DNA of 64,000 nucleotides from Amycolatopsis lexingtonensis (lineage in GTDB: Bacteria; Actinomycetota; Actinomycetes; Mycobacteriales; Pseudonocardiaceae): positions 6,608,501-6,672,500 of the forward strand of contig NZ_JADBEG010000001.1 of assembly GCF_014873755.1 (NCBI RefSeq), in the 5' to 3' direction. Both the position numbers and the translations under genes were made by a program. A model generated the notes under the pieces. The model did not search any database. It was not told where the DNA came from and saw only the letters and a program-made list of their open reading frames with translations. Shown in pieces: positions 7,395-16,810 of the stretch (position 1 is its first letter; every line of letters begins with the position of its first letter).

Positions 7395-9944
7395 TCACCG
7401 GTCGTACCGGATCGAACGGTCACCCTCGTCGTCGAGCGAGCCGCTGATCCGGCCCTTCGCGCCGCTCGTTTCGAACACGCCACCCTCGATGCGGTACTGG
7501 CTGGCCCCGCGCTGCTGGTCGCCGCCGCCACCGCCGCCCGGCGCGCCCCCCATGCCGCCCATCATCCCGCCCATGCCGCTCATCCCGCTCATGCCGGACG
7601 AGCCGCCCGCCGCGGCCTGCTGGTGCGCGCCGGCGTCGACCGGGGTCGCGCCCAGCCCGCCGCCGTCGGACATCGGCATCGACGCGTCGCTGCCCGTCTG
7701 GGCGCCCGGGTCGAGCGACACCGCGCCGGCGAAGTCCGCCGTCCCGCCGCCGCCGGTGACGGCGGAGCCGAAGTCGCTCGCCCCGGCCGTCGTCGTCGCG
7801 TCCCCACCGGCACCCGCACCGGCACCCGCGTCGGCCGTCGCCACGGCGGGTTCGGCCCCGACGCCGCCACTGCCGCCGCCGAAGTCACCGCTGACGTCGA
7901 CCCCGCCCGGGGCGCTGAACCCGCTCGCCCCGCCACCGGCCGCTTCGCTGCGCGTGAAGCCCGGGTCCGGGTTGGCCGGCGCCGGGTCCTTCGCCAGCAG
8001 GGACTCGCCCTTCGGGTCGTGCTTGATGTCCGAGCCCGCCGGGTCGGTCTTTCCGTCGGTCTTTCCGTCCGCCTTGCCGTCCGACTTGAGGTCGTCCGCC
8101 TTGGGGTCGTCCTTCTCGTCGAGCGTGTAGGTGGTCGGCTCGCCCTTGCCGTCGTCGACGGTCACGATCGTCGGGCCGTCGGGACCCTCCGGCCGCTCGG
8201 CCGTGATCTTGAGGTTGCCGTCCTGGATGTGGATCTTGCCGTCCGCGCCGGGCTTGTAGCTGCCGTCGGCCGACGGCTGCCCGTCCTTGACCGCCTGCTG
8301 GCTGCCCTGCGGGCCGAAGCTGCCGTCGGCCTTGGCGCCGTCCTTGCCGTCCTTGCCGGCTTCGGCCTTGTCGTCGTCACCCCAGTCGAGGTGGTAGTCC
8401 TTCTTGTGGCCGTGGCCGTCGTCCACGGAGATGTCCTGCTTGCCCTCCTTGTCGGGCTCGGACATCTCGATCGTGTTGTCGCCCTTCTTGACCGACACCG
8501 TGTCGGTGTCGTCCATGTCCTTGATGGCTTCGCCGGTCTTCGGGTCGATCGGGTACGGCTCGCCGGTCGCCGGGTCGACTTCGAGGGGCTTGCCGGTGAT
8601 CGGGTTCTTGCCGTCTTCCGGCTTCACGTGGTCGTCGGTCTTCGGCGGCTCGGTCGCCGACGGCGTCGTGCCGCCACCGCCGGTACCGCCCCCGGTGCCC
8701 CCGCCGGTCCCGCCGCCCGTGCCACCCCCGGTGTTGCCGCCCTTGTCGCCGCCGCCGGTGTGGCCGCCCTTGTCGCCACCGCCGTCGCCGGGCTTGCTTT
8801 CGTTCTTCGCCTCGGTCAGCTGGTTGCGGTAGCCGTCCATGTACCGCGCGAGCGCGCCGAACTGCTGGTCGATGGTGTCCTTGGCGGTCTTGCAGGAGCC
8901 GTCGAAGGCGTTGATCAGGCCCTTGTACTCCTTCGAGAAAGCACCGTCCCGCCAATAGCGGGTGACCTGGCGGCCGTATTCGATGTTCTCGTCGTTGAAG
9001 CCGCAGTCGTCGTTCTGCAGGCGCTCGGCGAGGTTCGACGGGTTGTTGTTCTTCGCGTTGACCGAGTCGATCCAGCTCGCGACCTTCATGAAGTCGTCGA
9101 ACTCTTCGGTGTCCCCGTTGGCGATCTTGAGGACGTCTTTCGCCATCGGGATGTCGGCTTCGGCGATCACCGGGCGGTGCAGCTGCAGGACCTCGTCGAC
9201 CTTCTTCTTGACGGCGTCGAAGACGTGCGTCACGGTCTGCGGGATCAGCTTCGCCGCGCCGTCGATCTGCTGCGAAAGCTCCTTGGCGTGCGGCTTGATC
9301 GTCTCGTCGTACTTGATTTCCGCCGCGTTGGCGCCCTTGCCCTTCCACTCCCCGAAGAGGGTCTGGAGCTCGGTGTCGCTCTTGCTCAGCGCGTCCTCGA
9401 CGACCTTGTGCGCCTTGGTCAGGTCGTCGGCGTCGGAGAGGAACTTCTGGTACTGGATCCCGCGGTTCTCGTGGAACTTGTCCTTGAGTTCGGTCTGGGA
9501 ATTTTTCTTCTCGCCCTCGCCGCCCTTGATCTGGTTCCAGACCTCGTCGGTCCACTTCGCGAGCAGGTCGACCGCGACGTTGCCCTGGTCGAGCTGCTCG
9601 TCGGAGCTCTTCGCGCCGACACCCAGCGTCGGCGTCGTGATCCCGTCCAGGTTCTTCTTCGCCTGGTCGCGCTCGTCGGTCTGGCGCTGGTGTTCCTGGT
9701 TCTTGGCCGCGGCTTCCTGCTGGGCTTCTTTCAGCGCCTCGTCGACGTCGGAGGACGAACCGGGGAGCCAGTCGTTCGTCCAGCTGTTGTCGGAGTAGTT
9801 CTCGATGTACTTCTTCGCGTACTCTTCTTCTTCGTCACTGAAGTTGAACGTGTCCTCGCCGTATTCGTCCATCAGCTTGGACTTGGCTTCCATCGACACG
9901 TTCGGGTCGTCGAGGACCTTCTTGATTTCGGCCCATTCAGCCAT
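7395..9944 (-). CDS. Large ESX (type VII) secretion substrate-like protein with Gly-rich linker
   Basis: This is an 849-residue, mostly hydrophilic protein without a signal peptide. The first 400 residues are acidic and helical and contain a Trp-Lys-Gly turn (LFGEWKGKG, near residue 200) like the WXG bend of ESX substrates. A GGGTGGGTGG-type linker follows near residues 400-440. Then come Asp/Lys/Gly-rich repeats (DGKADGKTDGKTD) and a Met-Gly run (GMSGMSGMGGMMGGMGG) near residue 790. It overlaps the preceding 104-residue gene by one base (TGATG), so the two are co-translated and probably partners. The role is inferred; no enzymatic motif is visible. Confidence 0.75.
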   Translation of the reverse strand: MAEWAEIKKVLDDPNVSMEAKSKLMDEYGEDTFNFSDEEEEYAKKYIENYSDNSWTNDWLPGSSSDVDEALKEAQQEAAAKNQEHQRQTDERDQAKKNLDGITTPTLGVGAKSSDEQLDQGNVAVDLLAKWTDEVWNQIKGGEGEKKNSQTELKDKFHENRGIQYQKFLSDADDLTKAHKVVEDALSKSDTELQTLFGEWKGKGANAAEIKYDETIKPHAKELSQQIDGAAKLIPQTVTHVFDAVKKKVDEVLQLHRPVIAEADIPMAKDVLKIANGDTEEFDDFMKVASWIDSVNAKNNNPSNLAERLQNDDCGFNDENIEYGRQVTRYWRDGAFSKEYKGLINAFDGSCKTAKDTIDQQFGALARYMDGYRNQLTEAKNESKPGDGGGDKGGHTGGGDKGGNTGGGTGGGTGGGTGGGTGGGGTTPSATEPPKTDDHVKPEDGKNPITGKPLEVDPATGEPYPIDPKTGEAIKDMDDTDTVSVKKGDNTIEMSEPDKEGKQDISVDDGHGHKKDYHLDWGDDDKAEAGKDGKDGAKADGSFGPQGSQQAVKDGQPSADGSYKPGADGKIHIQDGNLKITAERPEGPDGPTIVTVDDGKGEPTTYTLDEKDDPKADDLKSDGKADGKTDGKTDPAGSDIKHDPKGESLLAKDPAPANPDPGFTRSEAAGGGASGFSAPGGVDVSGDFGGGSGGVGAEPAVATADAGAGAGAGGDATTTAGASDFGSAVTGGGGTADFAGAVSLDPGAQTGSDASMPMSDGGGLGATPVDAGAHQQAAAGGSSGMSGMSGMGGMMGGMGGAPGGGGGGDQQRGASQYRIEGGVFETSGAKGRISGSLDDEGDRSIRYDR

Positions 9945-10258
9945 CAGCGGTTACCCCCGGCCTGGTTCGCCTGCGCGCCGGCGTTGGCTTCCTGCGCGGT
10001 GTACTTGGAGCCGGCCGACCCGATCCCGCTGCCGAGGTTCATGAGGGCGTTCGACAGCCCCGTCATGCCCGCGCCGATCTCGTCCATCCCGGCCTTGTAC
10101 TTGCCGAAGTGCTCCTGGTGCACGCGGCCGAAGTCCACGGCGACGATCTCGGTCGGCGCGACCTTCTTCGCTTCGGCCGCCGGGTCGTCGGCGGCGTCCG
10201 CGAGGCGGATTTGCGCCCGCGTCATCGCCTCCGAACTCGCTGCATACCCGTCTGGCAT
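9944..10258 (-). CDS. Small WXG100-like protein, partner of the 849-residue ESX protein
   Basis: This 104-residue protein has the size and helical character of ESX small proteins but lacks a clear Trp-X-Gly; VDFGRVHQEHFGKYKAGMDE spans the presumed first helix. I chose the ATG at 10258 because an AAGGGGG ribosome site lies eight bases upstream; a GTG at 10282 is an alternative. Its stop overlaps the start of the 849-residue gene. Such pairs usually form a heterodimer before export, which is inferred here. Confidence 0.7.
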   Translation of the reverse strand: MPDGYAASSEAMTRAQIRLADAADDPAAEAKKVAPTEIVAVDFGRVHQEHFGKYKAGMDEIGAGMTGLSNALMNLGSGIGSAGSKYTAQEANAGAQANQAGGNR

Positions 10259-10402
10259 GGTCGCTGCCCCCTTCGATCCCACAGTCCCTGGCTCGGGTTT
10301 TCAAGACTGTGACGCGCCCGGCCGCCGTTCGGTGCCGTCGCAGATGCACACAGAGTCTAGCGGTCGCTCCCGCGGTCTACCTGGGCTTCCGCCGAACTGC
10401 CC

Positions 10403-10672
10403 TCACCCGGTCGGGCGTTGCGCGGCGACCGCCTCGGAGATCACCTCGGCGACGCCGCGGACGTCCACCAGCCGGTCGAGCTCGTCGAGATCGACCGAAA
10501 CGCCGTACGTCACCTCGACGCGCGAGAGCAGCTGGATCCGCTGCCGGGACGTCATGCCGAGCTCGTCGAACGGCGTCGAGTCGGTCAGCCGCTCCGGCGG
10601 GATCTCCAGCGCGAAGCAGATGGTCCGCTTGATCTCGTCGACGTAGGTGCCCGGGTCAGCCATGCCGCCCAT
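10403..10672 (-). CDS. Acyl carrier protein with variant phosphopantetheine site
   Basis: This 89-residue acidic protein folds as an acyl or peptidyl carrier protein, with the FDELGMTSRQRIQLLSRVE helix-II segment. The Ser that would carry 4'-phosphopantetheine is present, but the usual Asp-Ser-Leu reads Thr-Ser-Arg. It overlaps the end of the fatty acyl-AMP ligase gene by 17 bases if the ATG at 10672 is used, or by 8 if the ATG at 10663 is used. The ligase would load an acyl chain onto this carrier. Confidence 0.82.
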   Translation of the reverse strand: MGGMADPGTYVDEIKRTICFALEIPPERLTDSTPFDELGMTSRQRIQLLSRVEVTYGVSVDLDELDRLVDVRGVAEVISEAVAAQRPTG

Positions 10673-12233
10673 TCTCGCCCCACCAGCGGTCGCGGGCGGC
10701 GGCGCGGGCCACCTTGCCGCTGGAGGTGCGCGGCACCGTGCCCGGCGGAACCAGCCACAGGGCGCGCAGCGGCAGGTCGTGTCCCACCGAGACGGCCCGC
10801 CGCACGGCCTGCTCCACGGACTCGTCCGGGGCCGTGCAGCCGGCCACGACCGCGACCCCTTCGCCGTCCGTCCCCGGGACCGCGAACGCGGCGACCCGGC
10901 CGGACCGGACGGCCGGGTGCGCGGCCTCGACGGTGGCTTCGATGTCCTGCGGGTAGTGGTTGCGGCCGTCCACGATGATCAGGTCCTTGAGCCGCCCGGT
11001 GACGTACAGCAGTCCTTCGTGGACGTAGCCGAGGTCGCCGGTGGCCAGCCAGCCGCCGGGCGCCAAGGGACGGTCCTGGCCCCAGTAGCGGTCGGCGACG
11101 TTCGGGCCGGACACCCGGATCTCGCCGACTTCCCCGTCCGGGAGCGGTTCGCCGGTCACTTTGTCGACGATCCGGATCCGCTGGCCGTACGGCCGCCCAG
11201 CGGACACCAGCCCGGACGTCGTCACGGTCGGGCCCTCGTCACCGGTGCTCGTGACGAAGACCGTCGCCTCGGCCAGCCCGTAGCACGGCTTGTGCGCCGT
11301 GCGCGGCAACCCGAACGGCGCGAACGCCCGCTCGAACGCCTCGACGGTGGCCGCGCGGACCGGCTCGCTGCCGTTCAGCACCGAGTTCACGTGCGAGAGG
11401 TCGACGGGCTCCAGCTCCCCCGCCGCTTCGGCGGCCAGGTCGAACGCGAAGTTCGGCGCCGCGGTGATCGCGCCCGGGTTCCCGGCCAGCAAGCGGATCC
11501 AGCGCAGCGGGTCGCGCACGAACTCCATCGGCGTGAAGAACACCGACCGCGAGCCGAGGAAGACCGGCGTGCCGATGAGCAGGACCAGCCCCATGTCGTG
11601 GAAGAACGGGACCCAGCCGGCCAGCGGGGTCGACGCGCCGGCGTGGTAGCAGCGGGTGGTCTGCCAGCAGCTGGCCACCAGCGCGCGGTGGGAGATCACG
11701 GCACCGGCCGGGCGGCGCGTCGAACCCGACGTGTACTGCAGGTACGCCGGGTCGGCCATCGCCACCGCGGCGGGCGGCTCGGCGTCGTCGGGCCCGATGT
11801 CCTCGATCGCGAGCACGACGCCGGGGCATCCGGCGAGCGCGGCGGTCTTCTCCAGCAGCTTCTTCGAGGTCAGGCACACCGACGGCCGGGCGTCGGCGAA
11901 GGCCGACTCGATCCGGGCGCTGTGGGTGCGGCCGGACGGGACCGACAGCGGCATCGCGACGAGCCCGGCGTAGAGCGTGCCGAGGAAGGCGACGACGTAC
12001 TCGAGGTCCTGGCGGGCGACGATCGCCACGCGGTCGCCCGGCCGGGTGTGGCGCCGCAGCTCGCGGGCGACCCCGCGGACGCGCGCGAGCACCTGGGGCC
12101 AGGTCAGCGTGTGCTCGGCCGGGCCGGGGAAGGTCAGGCACGTGAAGGCCGGGCGGTCTTCGGCGGCATTGCGGAGCAGGTAGTCCGTGAACGGCGTGGC
12201 CAGGACCTCGTCCGGGACGGCTGCGGGCGGCAC
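10656..12233 (-). CDS. Fatty acyl-AMP ligase (FAAL)
   Basis: This adenylating enzyme activates a fatty acid as acyl-AMP and hands it to a carrier protein. It has the A3 core LQYTSGSTRRPAGAVISHRA and the FAAL signatures GWVPFFHDMGL and IIVDGRNHYPQDIE. The C-terminal Lys loop TSSGKVARAA is also present. The GTG at 12233 was chosen as start; it lies behind an AGGA ribosome site and gives 525 residues, somewhat short of the usual 570-590. The longer open frame would run into the divergent P450-like gene. It is coupled to the carrier protein gene that overlaps its 3' end. Confidence 0.88.
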   Translation of the reverse strand: MPPAAVPDEVLATPFTDYLLRNAAEDRPAFTCLTFPGPAEHTLTWPQVLARVRGVARELRRHTRPGDRVAIVARQDLEYVVAFLGTLYAGLVAMPLSVPSGRTHSARIESAFADARPSVCLTSKKLLEKTAALAGCPGVVLAIEDIGPDDAEPPAAVAMADPAYLQYTSGSTRRPAGAVISHRALVASCWQTTRCYHAGASTPLAGWVPFFHDMGLVLLIGTPVFLGSRSVFFTPMEFVRDPLRWIRLLAGNPGAITAAPNFAFDLAAEAAGELEPVDLSHVNSVLNGSEPVRAATVEAFERAFAPFGLPRTAHKPCYGLAEATVFVTSTGDEGPTVTTSGLVSAGRPYGQRIRIVDKVTGEPLPDGEVGEIRVSGPNVADRYWGQDRPLAPGGWLATGDLGYVHEGLLYVTGRLKDLIIVDGRNHYPQDIEATVEAAHPAVRSGRVAAFAVPGTDGEGVAVVAGCTAPDESVEQAVRRAVSVGHDLPLRALWLVPPGTVPRTSSGKVARAAARDRWWGENGRHG

Positions 12234-12263
12234 GGCCCCATCCTGCCCTACCGTGGGCGGGCG

Positions 12264-13145
12264 ATGGACCAGTTCGAAGAGCACGGGATCGGCGTCGTCA
12301 CCGGACGCGACGCGAGCGCGCGGGCGCTGCGCTCGCCGGACCTGACGTCGGATCCCGGCGTCGGCTCGCCCAGCGTGCTGCTGTGCGACGGCGAGGGCCA
12401 CACCCGGTTACGCGGGGTGCTGCGGGAGATCATCGCCGGGCTGGAGCCGCTGCCTGCCCCGGTGCTCGCCGGGATCGAGGCCGTGGTGGCCGGGCTGGGT
12501 CCCGAGTTCGACCTGGTGCGCGACTTCGCGCGGCCGGTCGCGGGCGCGGTGACGGCGGCGGTGCTGGGGATCGCCCTCGACGACGGCTTCCTGGACCGCC
12601 TGGAGGCGACGACGGCGAACCTCGACGTCTTCGGCGGCACGGACCGGACCGGGCAGGCGGCCGCGTTCCGGCTCGCGGTGCAGCTCAGCCGCACCCCGGC
12701 CGGGCCGGGCGGCCTCACGGCGCTGCGGGACGCGCACGCGGCCGGACGGCTGGACGACGACGAGCTGATGTTCAACCCGGTGGTGCTCGCGCACGCCGCC
12801 TACGAGAACTCGCTGAACTTCCTGGCCTGTGCCGGGCTGGAGCTCGCCACTTCGGGACCGCGGACCGTGCGCGAGCTGGTGGCGGAGATCTGCCCGGCCC
12901 GGTACGTCCTGCGCTTCGGCGCCGGCGGCCCGGTGGCGATCTCGCTGGCCGACGGGCTGCCGTTCGGGCTCGGGCGCCACGCGTGCCCGGGTTCGGGCGT
13001 GGCGCTGGCCGAAGGCGAGATCGCGCTGGGAGCGCTGGCGAAGCTCCTCGCCGACGGCTGTGAGGTCACCGACGTCCGCTGGAAGACCCACCCGGTGTTC
13101 CACGGCCTGGCGAAGGCCGTGGTGACCCGGTCAGGAAACGGCTGA
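12264..13145 (+). CDS. Minimal cytochrome P450-like protein
   Basis: This 293-residue protein keeps several P450 landmarks: a C-helix HTRLR ([13 protein letters not shown], near residue 50), an I-helix-like segment ([13 protein letters not shown], near residue 175), and the heme Cys loop [17 protein letters not shown] with Cys near residue 240. Ordinary bacterial P450s are about 400 residues. Here the K-helix Glu-X-X-Arg is not evident and the stretch between the K-helix and Cys loop is almost gone. It starts only 30 bases from the divergent FAAL gene, so its promoter must overlap that gene's. It may act on FAAL-loaded acyl-carrier, or be inactive. Confidence 0.75.
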   Translation: MDQFEEHGIGVVTGRDASARALRSPDLTSDPGVGSPSVLLCDGEGHTRLRGVLREIIAGLEPLPAPVLAGIEAVVAGLGPEFDLVRDFARPVAGAVTAAVLGIALDDGFLDRLEATTANLDVFGGTDRTGQAAAFRLAVQLSRTPAGPGGLTALRDAHAAGRLDDDELMFNPVVLAHAAYENSLNFLACAGLELATSGPRTVRELVAEICPARYVLRFGAGGPVAISLADGLPFGLGRHACPGSGVALAEGEIALGALAKLLADGCEVTDVRWKTHPVFHGLAKAVVTRSGNG

Positions 13146-14465
13146 GACGACGCCGGCCAGGCGGTCGGCCGCCGCCTGGGCGGTGGCCTGGGCCGGGGCC
13201 TCGACCATCACGCGGACCAGCTGCTCGGTGCCGGACGGGCGCAGCAGCACCCGGCCCTCCTCGCCCAGCTCGGCTTCCACCTCGTCGACGGCGTCGCGGA
13301 CCTCGGTCGAGCCGGCGACCGCGGTCTTGTCCGCGACCGGGACGTTCACCAGGACCTGCGGCAGCCGGTTCATCACGGCGGCGAGGTCGGCGAGGGACTT
13401 GCCCGTCTCGGCCATGCGGCTCATCAGGCGCAGCGCCGTCAGCAGGCCGTCACCGGTGGTCGCGTGGGCCGGGAGCACGACGTGCCCGGACTGCTCGCCG
13501 CCGAGCGCGTAGCCGCTCGCGCGCAGCTCCTCGAGGACGTACCGGTCGCCGACCGCCGTCGTGACGACGGTGACGCCGTGGGCCTTCATCGCCAGGTGCA
13601 GGCCGAGGTTGCTCATCACGGTCGCGACCAGCGTGTCCTTCGCCAGCTCACCGGACTCGGCCAGCGCGAGCGCCAGCACCGCCATGATCTGGTCGCCGTC
13701 GATCAGCTCGCCGGCGGAGTCCACGGCCACGCAGCGGTCGGCGTCGCCGTCGTGCGCGATGCCCAGGTCGGCGCCGTGCTTGACGACCGCCTCGCGCAGC
13801 TTCTCGGGGTGGTTGGAGCCGCAGTGCTCGTTGATGTTGACGCCGTCCGGGTCGGCGTGCAGCGCGACGACCTCGGCGCCGGCCCGGCGGTAGACCTCGG
13901 GCGCGGCGGCCGACGACGCGCCGTTCGCGCAGTCGACGACGACCTTCAGCCCGGCGAGCGAGTGCGGGGTCGCGCTCAGCAGGTGGGCGGCGTAGCGGTC
14001 GAGCGCGTCCTCGACGGCGGTGACGCGCCCGACACCGATGCCGGTGGGGCGGACCGCGTCGGCGGAGAGGCCGGCCTCGATCTCGTCCTCGATGCCGTCG
14101 GGGAGCTTGTGCCCGCCCGCGGCGAAGAGCTTGATGCCGTTGTCCGGCATCGGGTTGTGCGACGCGGAGATCATCACGCCGAGGTCGGCTTCGAGCGCGC
14201 CGACCAGGTACGCGACCGCGGGCGTGGGCAGGACGCCGACGAGGCGGACGTCGGCCCCGGCGGACGTGAGGCCCGCGACCACCGCGGCTTCGAGCATCTC
14301 GCCGCTGGCCCGCGGGTCACGGCCGACGACGGCGACCGGCCGGTGCGAGCGGTCGTGCGCAGCGAGCACGCGGGCGGCGCTCGCCGCCAGCGAGAGAGCC
14401 AGCTCCGGCGTCAGCTCGGCGTTGGCCAGGCCACGTACCCCGTCGGTACCGAACAGGCGTGCCAT
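13131..14465 (-). CDS. glmM: Phosphoglucosamine mutase
   Basis: GlmM converts glucosamine-6-phosphate to glucosamine-1-phosphate, following GlmS in the UDP-GlcNAc pathway. The ATG at 14465 ([12 protein letters not shown]) follows a textbook AAGGAGGT ribosome site. The 444-residue protein shows the phosphoserine loop [16 protein letters not shown] near residue 102, the metal loop DGDADR near residue 240, GEQSGHVV, and the phosphate-binding [15 protein letters not shown]. Its 3' end overlaps the convergent P450-like gene by 15 bases. Confidence 0.96.
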   Translation of the reverse strand: MARLFGTDGVRGLANAELTPELALSLAASAARVLAAHDRSHRPVAVVGRDPRASGEMLEAAVVAGLTSAGADVRLVGVLPTPAVAYLVGALEADLGVMISASHNPMPDNGIKLFAAGGHKLPDGIEDEIEAGLSADAVRPTGIGVGRVTAVEDALDRYAAHLLSATPHSLAGLKVVVDCANGASSAAAPEVYRRAGAEVVALHADPDGVNINEHCGSNHPEKLREAVVKHGADLGIAHDGDADRCVAVDSAGELIDGDQIMAVLALALAESGELAKDTLVATVMSNLGLHLAMKAHGVTVVTTAVGDRYVLEELRASGYALGGEQSGHVVLPAHATTGDGLLTALRLMSRMAETGKSLADLAAVMNRLPQVLVNVPVADKTAVAGSTEVRDAVDEVEAELGEEGRVLLRPSGTEQLVRVMVEAPAQATAQAAADRLAGVVSAVS

Positions 14466-14572
14466 CGATCGACCTCCTTGTGGACCTACCACGACAACCT
14501 AGCGACCCTGACGGACCGCGTTCCCCCACCCCCGAGTGTCGCTCCGGAGCCCGGAAACGACACAACGACCAG

Positions 14573-14617
14573 AAAAAAACCGGAGCGCCCATCCGATGGA
14601 CGGATGGGCGCTCCGGT
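14573..14617 (-). terminator. Intrinsic terminator of the rplM-rpsI operon
   Basis: A 17-bp perfect stem (14579-14595 with 14601-14617, loop ATGGA) is followed on the minus strand by seven U residues (14573-14579 read as A on the plus strand). It lies just after the rpsI stop. Confidence 0.93.
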
Positions 14618-14638
14618 GGGTTGCGCCTGAGGGCGCGA

Positions 14639-15178
14639 TCAGCGCTTGCTGTACTGCGGGGCCTTGCGGGCCTTCTTGAGGCCGTACTTCTTCCGCTCCG
14701 TGGCGCGCGCGTCACGGGTCAGGAAGCCGGCCTTCTTGAGGGCCGGGCGGTCGTCGGCGTCGACCTCGATGAGCGCACGGGCGATCGCCAGGCGCAGCGC
14801 GCCCGCCTGACCCGAGACGCCGCCACCGTGCAGGTTGGCGAAGATGTCGAACGAGTCCGGCTTCTCGACCAGGACCAGCGGGTCCTTGATGAGCTGCTGG
14901 TGCACCTTGTTCGGGAAGTACTCCTCGAGGGTGCGGCCGTTGAGCTTGAACTGGCCGGTGCCCGGGACGACCCGGACGCGGACGACGGCTTCCTTGCGGC
15001 GGCCGACGGTCTGCGCGTTGCCGCCGGCGGCACGCGACGGGCGCGGCGCGGCTTCCGACTCGCTGGTGGCGACCGGGGTCTCGCTGGTGGCCACGGCGCC
15101 GGTCTCGGTCGCCTCGGTGGCCTCAACGACCTCGGGGGTCTCGGTCTCGGTGCTGGTCACAGACTGTTCCTCACTCAC
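14639..15178 (-). CDS. rpsI: 30S ribosomal protein S9
   Basis: The conserved S9 body starts near residue 53 ([19 protein letters not shown]) and ends in the usual basic tail RKAPQYSKR, which reaches the ribosomal P site. A 50-residue N-terminal extension rich in Thr, Glu, Ser and Ala precedes it and is probably disordered. The total of 179 residues is longer than the roughly 130 of E. coli S9. The start overlaps the rplM stop by four bases. Confidence 0.97.
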   Translation of the reverse strand: MSEEQSVTSTETETPEVVEATEATETGAVATSETPVATSESEAAPRPSRAAGGNAQTVGRRKEAVVRVRVVPGTGQFKLNGRTLEEYFPNKVHQQLIKDPLVLVEKPDSFDIFANLHGGGVSGQAGALRLAIARALIEVDADDRPALKKAGFLTRDARATERKKYGLKKARKAPQYSKR

Positions 15179-15627
15179 TGCGCGACCTGCGCGATCTTGG
15201 TGATCTCGCGCACCTGCGGCTGCTGCGCGGTGTGCGGGTGCTGCGGGCCGGCGTACACCTTGAGCTTCTTCGCCTGGGCGCGGCCGAGCTTGTTCTTCGG
15301 CAGCATGCCCTTGACGACCTTTTCGACAAGGTGCTCGGGCTTGGTGTCCAGCAGCTCGCCGAACGAGCGCTTCCGCAGACCGCCCGGGTAACCGCTGTGC
15401 CGGTACGCGAACTTCTGCTCGCGCTTGTTTCCGGTGAGCGCGACCTTCTCGGCGTTGACGATGATGACGAAGTCACCGGTGTCCACGTGCGGGGCGTAGG
15501 TCGGCTTGTGCTTGCCGCGCAGCAGCGTGGCGACCTCGGTCGCGAGCCGGCCGAGCACGACATCCTCGGCGTCGATCACGTGCCAGGCACGAGTGACGTC
15601 GCCGGGCTTGGGGCTGTACGTGGGCAA
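15175..15627 (-). CDS. rplM: 50S ribosomal protein L13
   Basis: This 150-residue L13 ([20 protein letters not shown]) includes the conserved [15 protein letters not shown] strand and the [10 protein letters not shown] segment. It is first in the rplM-rpsI operon, with a four-base overlap into rpsI. The 260-bp gap upstream, shared with the divergent lipoprotein gene, must carry its promoter. Confidence 0.97.
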   Translation of the reverse strand: MPTYSPKPGDVTRAWHVIDAEDVVLGRLATEVATLLRGKHKPTYAPHVDTGDFVIIVNAEKVALTGNKREQKFAYRHSGYPGGLRKRSFGELLDTKPEHLVEKVVKGMLPKNKLGRAQAKKLKVYAGPQHPHTAQQPQVREITKIAQVAQ

Positions 15628-15887
15628 GGGTCTACCTCGTCGTCAACATTGCGTGTGGGTTCTGTGCGGGCCTAGCGCTGATGCGCCGCAACGCACAACG
15701 ACATATGAAGATACCCCCACGTCCACCGCACCCGTGCATCGGGGGTGGGTGGGAGCGCCCATACTAGGCTTTCACCGGCCCGGGCGCAGCCGGACTGTAC
15801 CCGGTTTTCCGGTCGAACCGCCTGCACGCGTCGCCACGACACGCGAGGATGGGACCATCCGGGCGGCACACGCGAGCAGGGGACGGC

Positions 15888-16781
15888 ATGAGGAAACGAC
15901 CGACGGCGATCTTCGTCCTGGGTGCCGTCCTGGCCCTGGTCAGCGCCTGCGGCCAGGCGAAGGCGGGCACCGCGCTGGCGAAGGGCGACGACGCGGCGGA
16001 CTACGTCGGCGGCAAGTTCGAGCAGGTGATCGGCAAGCTGAGCGACGCCATCACCGACACGCGCGACGTCACCAACTCGCTGGACGCCTACTTCAAGTTC
16101 GACGAGAAGTGGATCCACAGCACGGTGACGTCGGCCCGCACCGGCAGCCCGGAGAACCGCGTCGTGCGGCACCGCTCGCAGAAGAACCCCGACGAGATCA
16201 TCGACACGTACACGCCGGCGGACGGCACGGTCGAGTACACCTACCTCGGCCCGATGTACGTCCAGAAGGGCGTCTCGCCGACGGCGTGGGTGTCGATGCC
16301 GAAACCGGAGGCCGGGCTGGTCCAGCCGTGCGTCTGGGGCGGCGTGCTGACGCCGTGCCGGATGGCGGACTCGACCGTCGACGCCTACAAGGCCGACAAG
16401 CGGGCCGTGCGCGGCGCGAAGAGCCTCGGCGACGGCAAGACCGCGCTGACGGTGATGGTGCCGTTCGAGGTCTTCGTCAAGAACCGGGTCGAGATCCTGC
16501 CGAAGAGCATCACCGACCAGATCGGGCCGGAGCTGAAGAAGGCGCCGGTCCCGGCGACGATCACGCTGAACCCGGACGGCAGCCTGGTCTCGTTCGGGAT
16601 GGAGGCCAAGTTCTCCGGCGACGGGCACAACCTCGAGCTCAAGTACGACTTCCGGTTCACCGGCAAGGCGAGCCTGCAGGACATGCCGAAGCTGCCGGAC
16701 GCGTCCCAGATCACCGTGCTGCCCGACCGAGCGGCCATGAACGAGTTCTACCGCAAGCTCGGCGAAGCCCAAGGCAGCTGA
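15888..16781 (+). CDS. Secreted lipoprotein, LppX/LprG-like size, unknown function
   Basis: The ATG at 15888 follows an AGGGGA site and encodes a 297-residue precursor with a lipobox (ALVSAC, Cys 21), so it should be lipid-anchored outside the membrane. The mature part (ADYVGGKFEQVIGKLSDAI and onward) has the beta-rich, single-domain character of actinobacterial lipoproteins with a hydrophobic cavity. I cannot assign a family with confidence. Two Cys residues (in QPCVWGGVLTPCRMA) could form a disulfide. It is followed 29 bases later by a DUF4333-type gene, probably in the same transcript. Confidence 0.8.
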   Translation: MRKRPTAIFVLGAVLALVSACGQAKAGTALAKGDDAADYVGGKFEQVIGKLSDAITDTRDVTNSLDAYFKFDEKWIHSTVTSARTGSPENRVVRHRSQKNPDEIIDTYTPADGTVEYTYLGPMYVQKGVSPTAWVSMPKPEAGLVQPCVWGGVLTPCRMADSTVDAYKADKRAVRGAKSLGDGKTALTVMVPFEVFVKNRVEILPKSITDQIGPELKKAPVPATITLNPDGSLVSFGMEAKFSGDGHNLELKYDFRFTGKASLQDMPKLPDASQITVLPDRAAMNEFYRKLGEAQGS

Positions 16782-16810
16782 AGCGTGACCACGACCCGAG
16801 GTGAGCTCCG

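Noticed and set aside
7086..10646. A plus-strand frame of about 1190 codons opposite the 849-residue gene and its partner.
   Set aside because: The composition is that of a shadow frame, and the minus-strand genes have one-base coupling, ribosome sites and Gly-rich linkers in phase.
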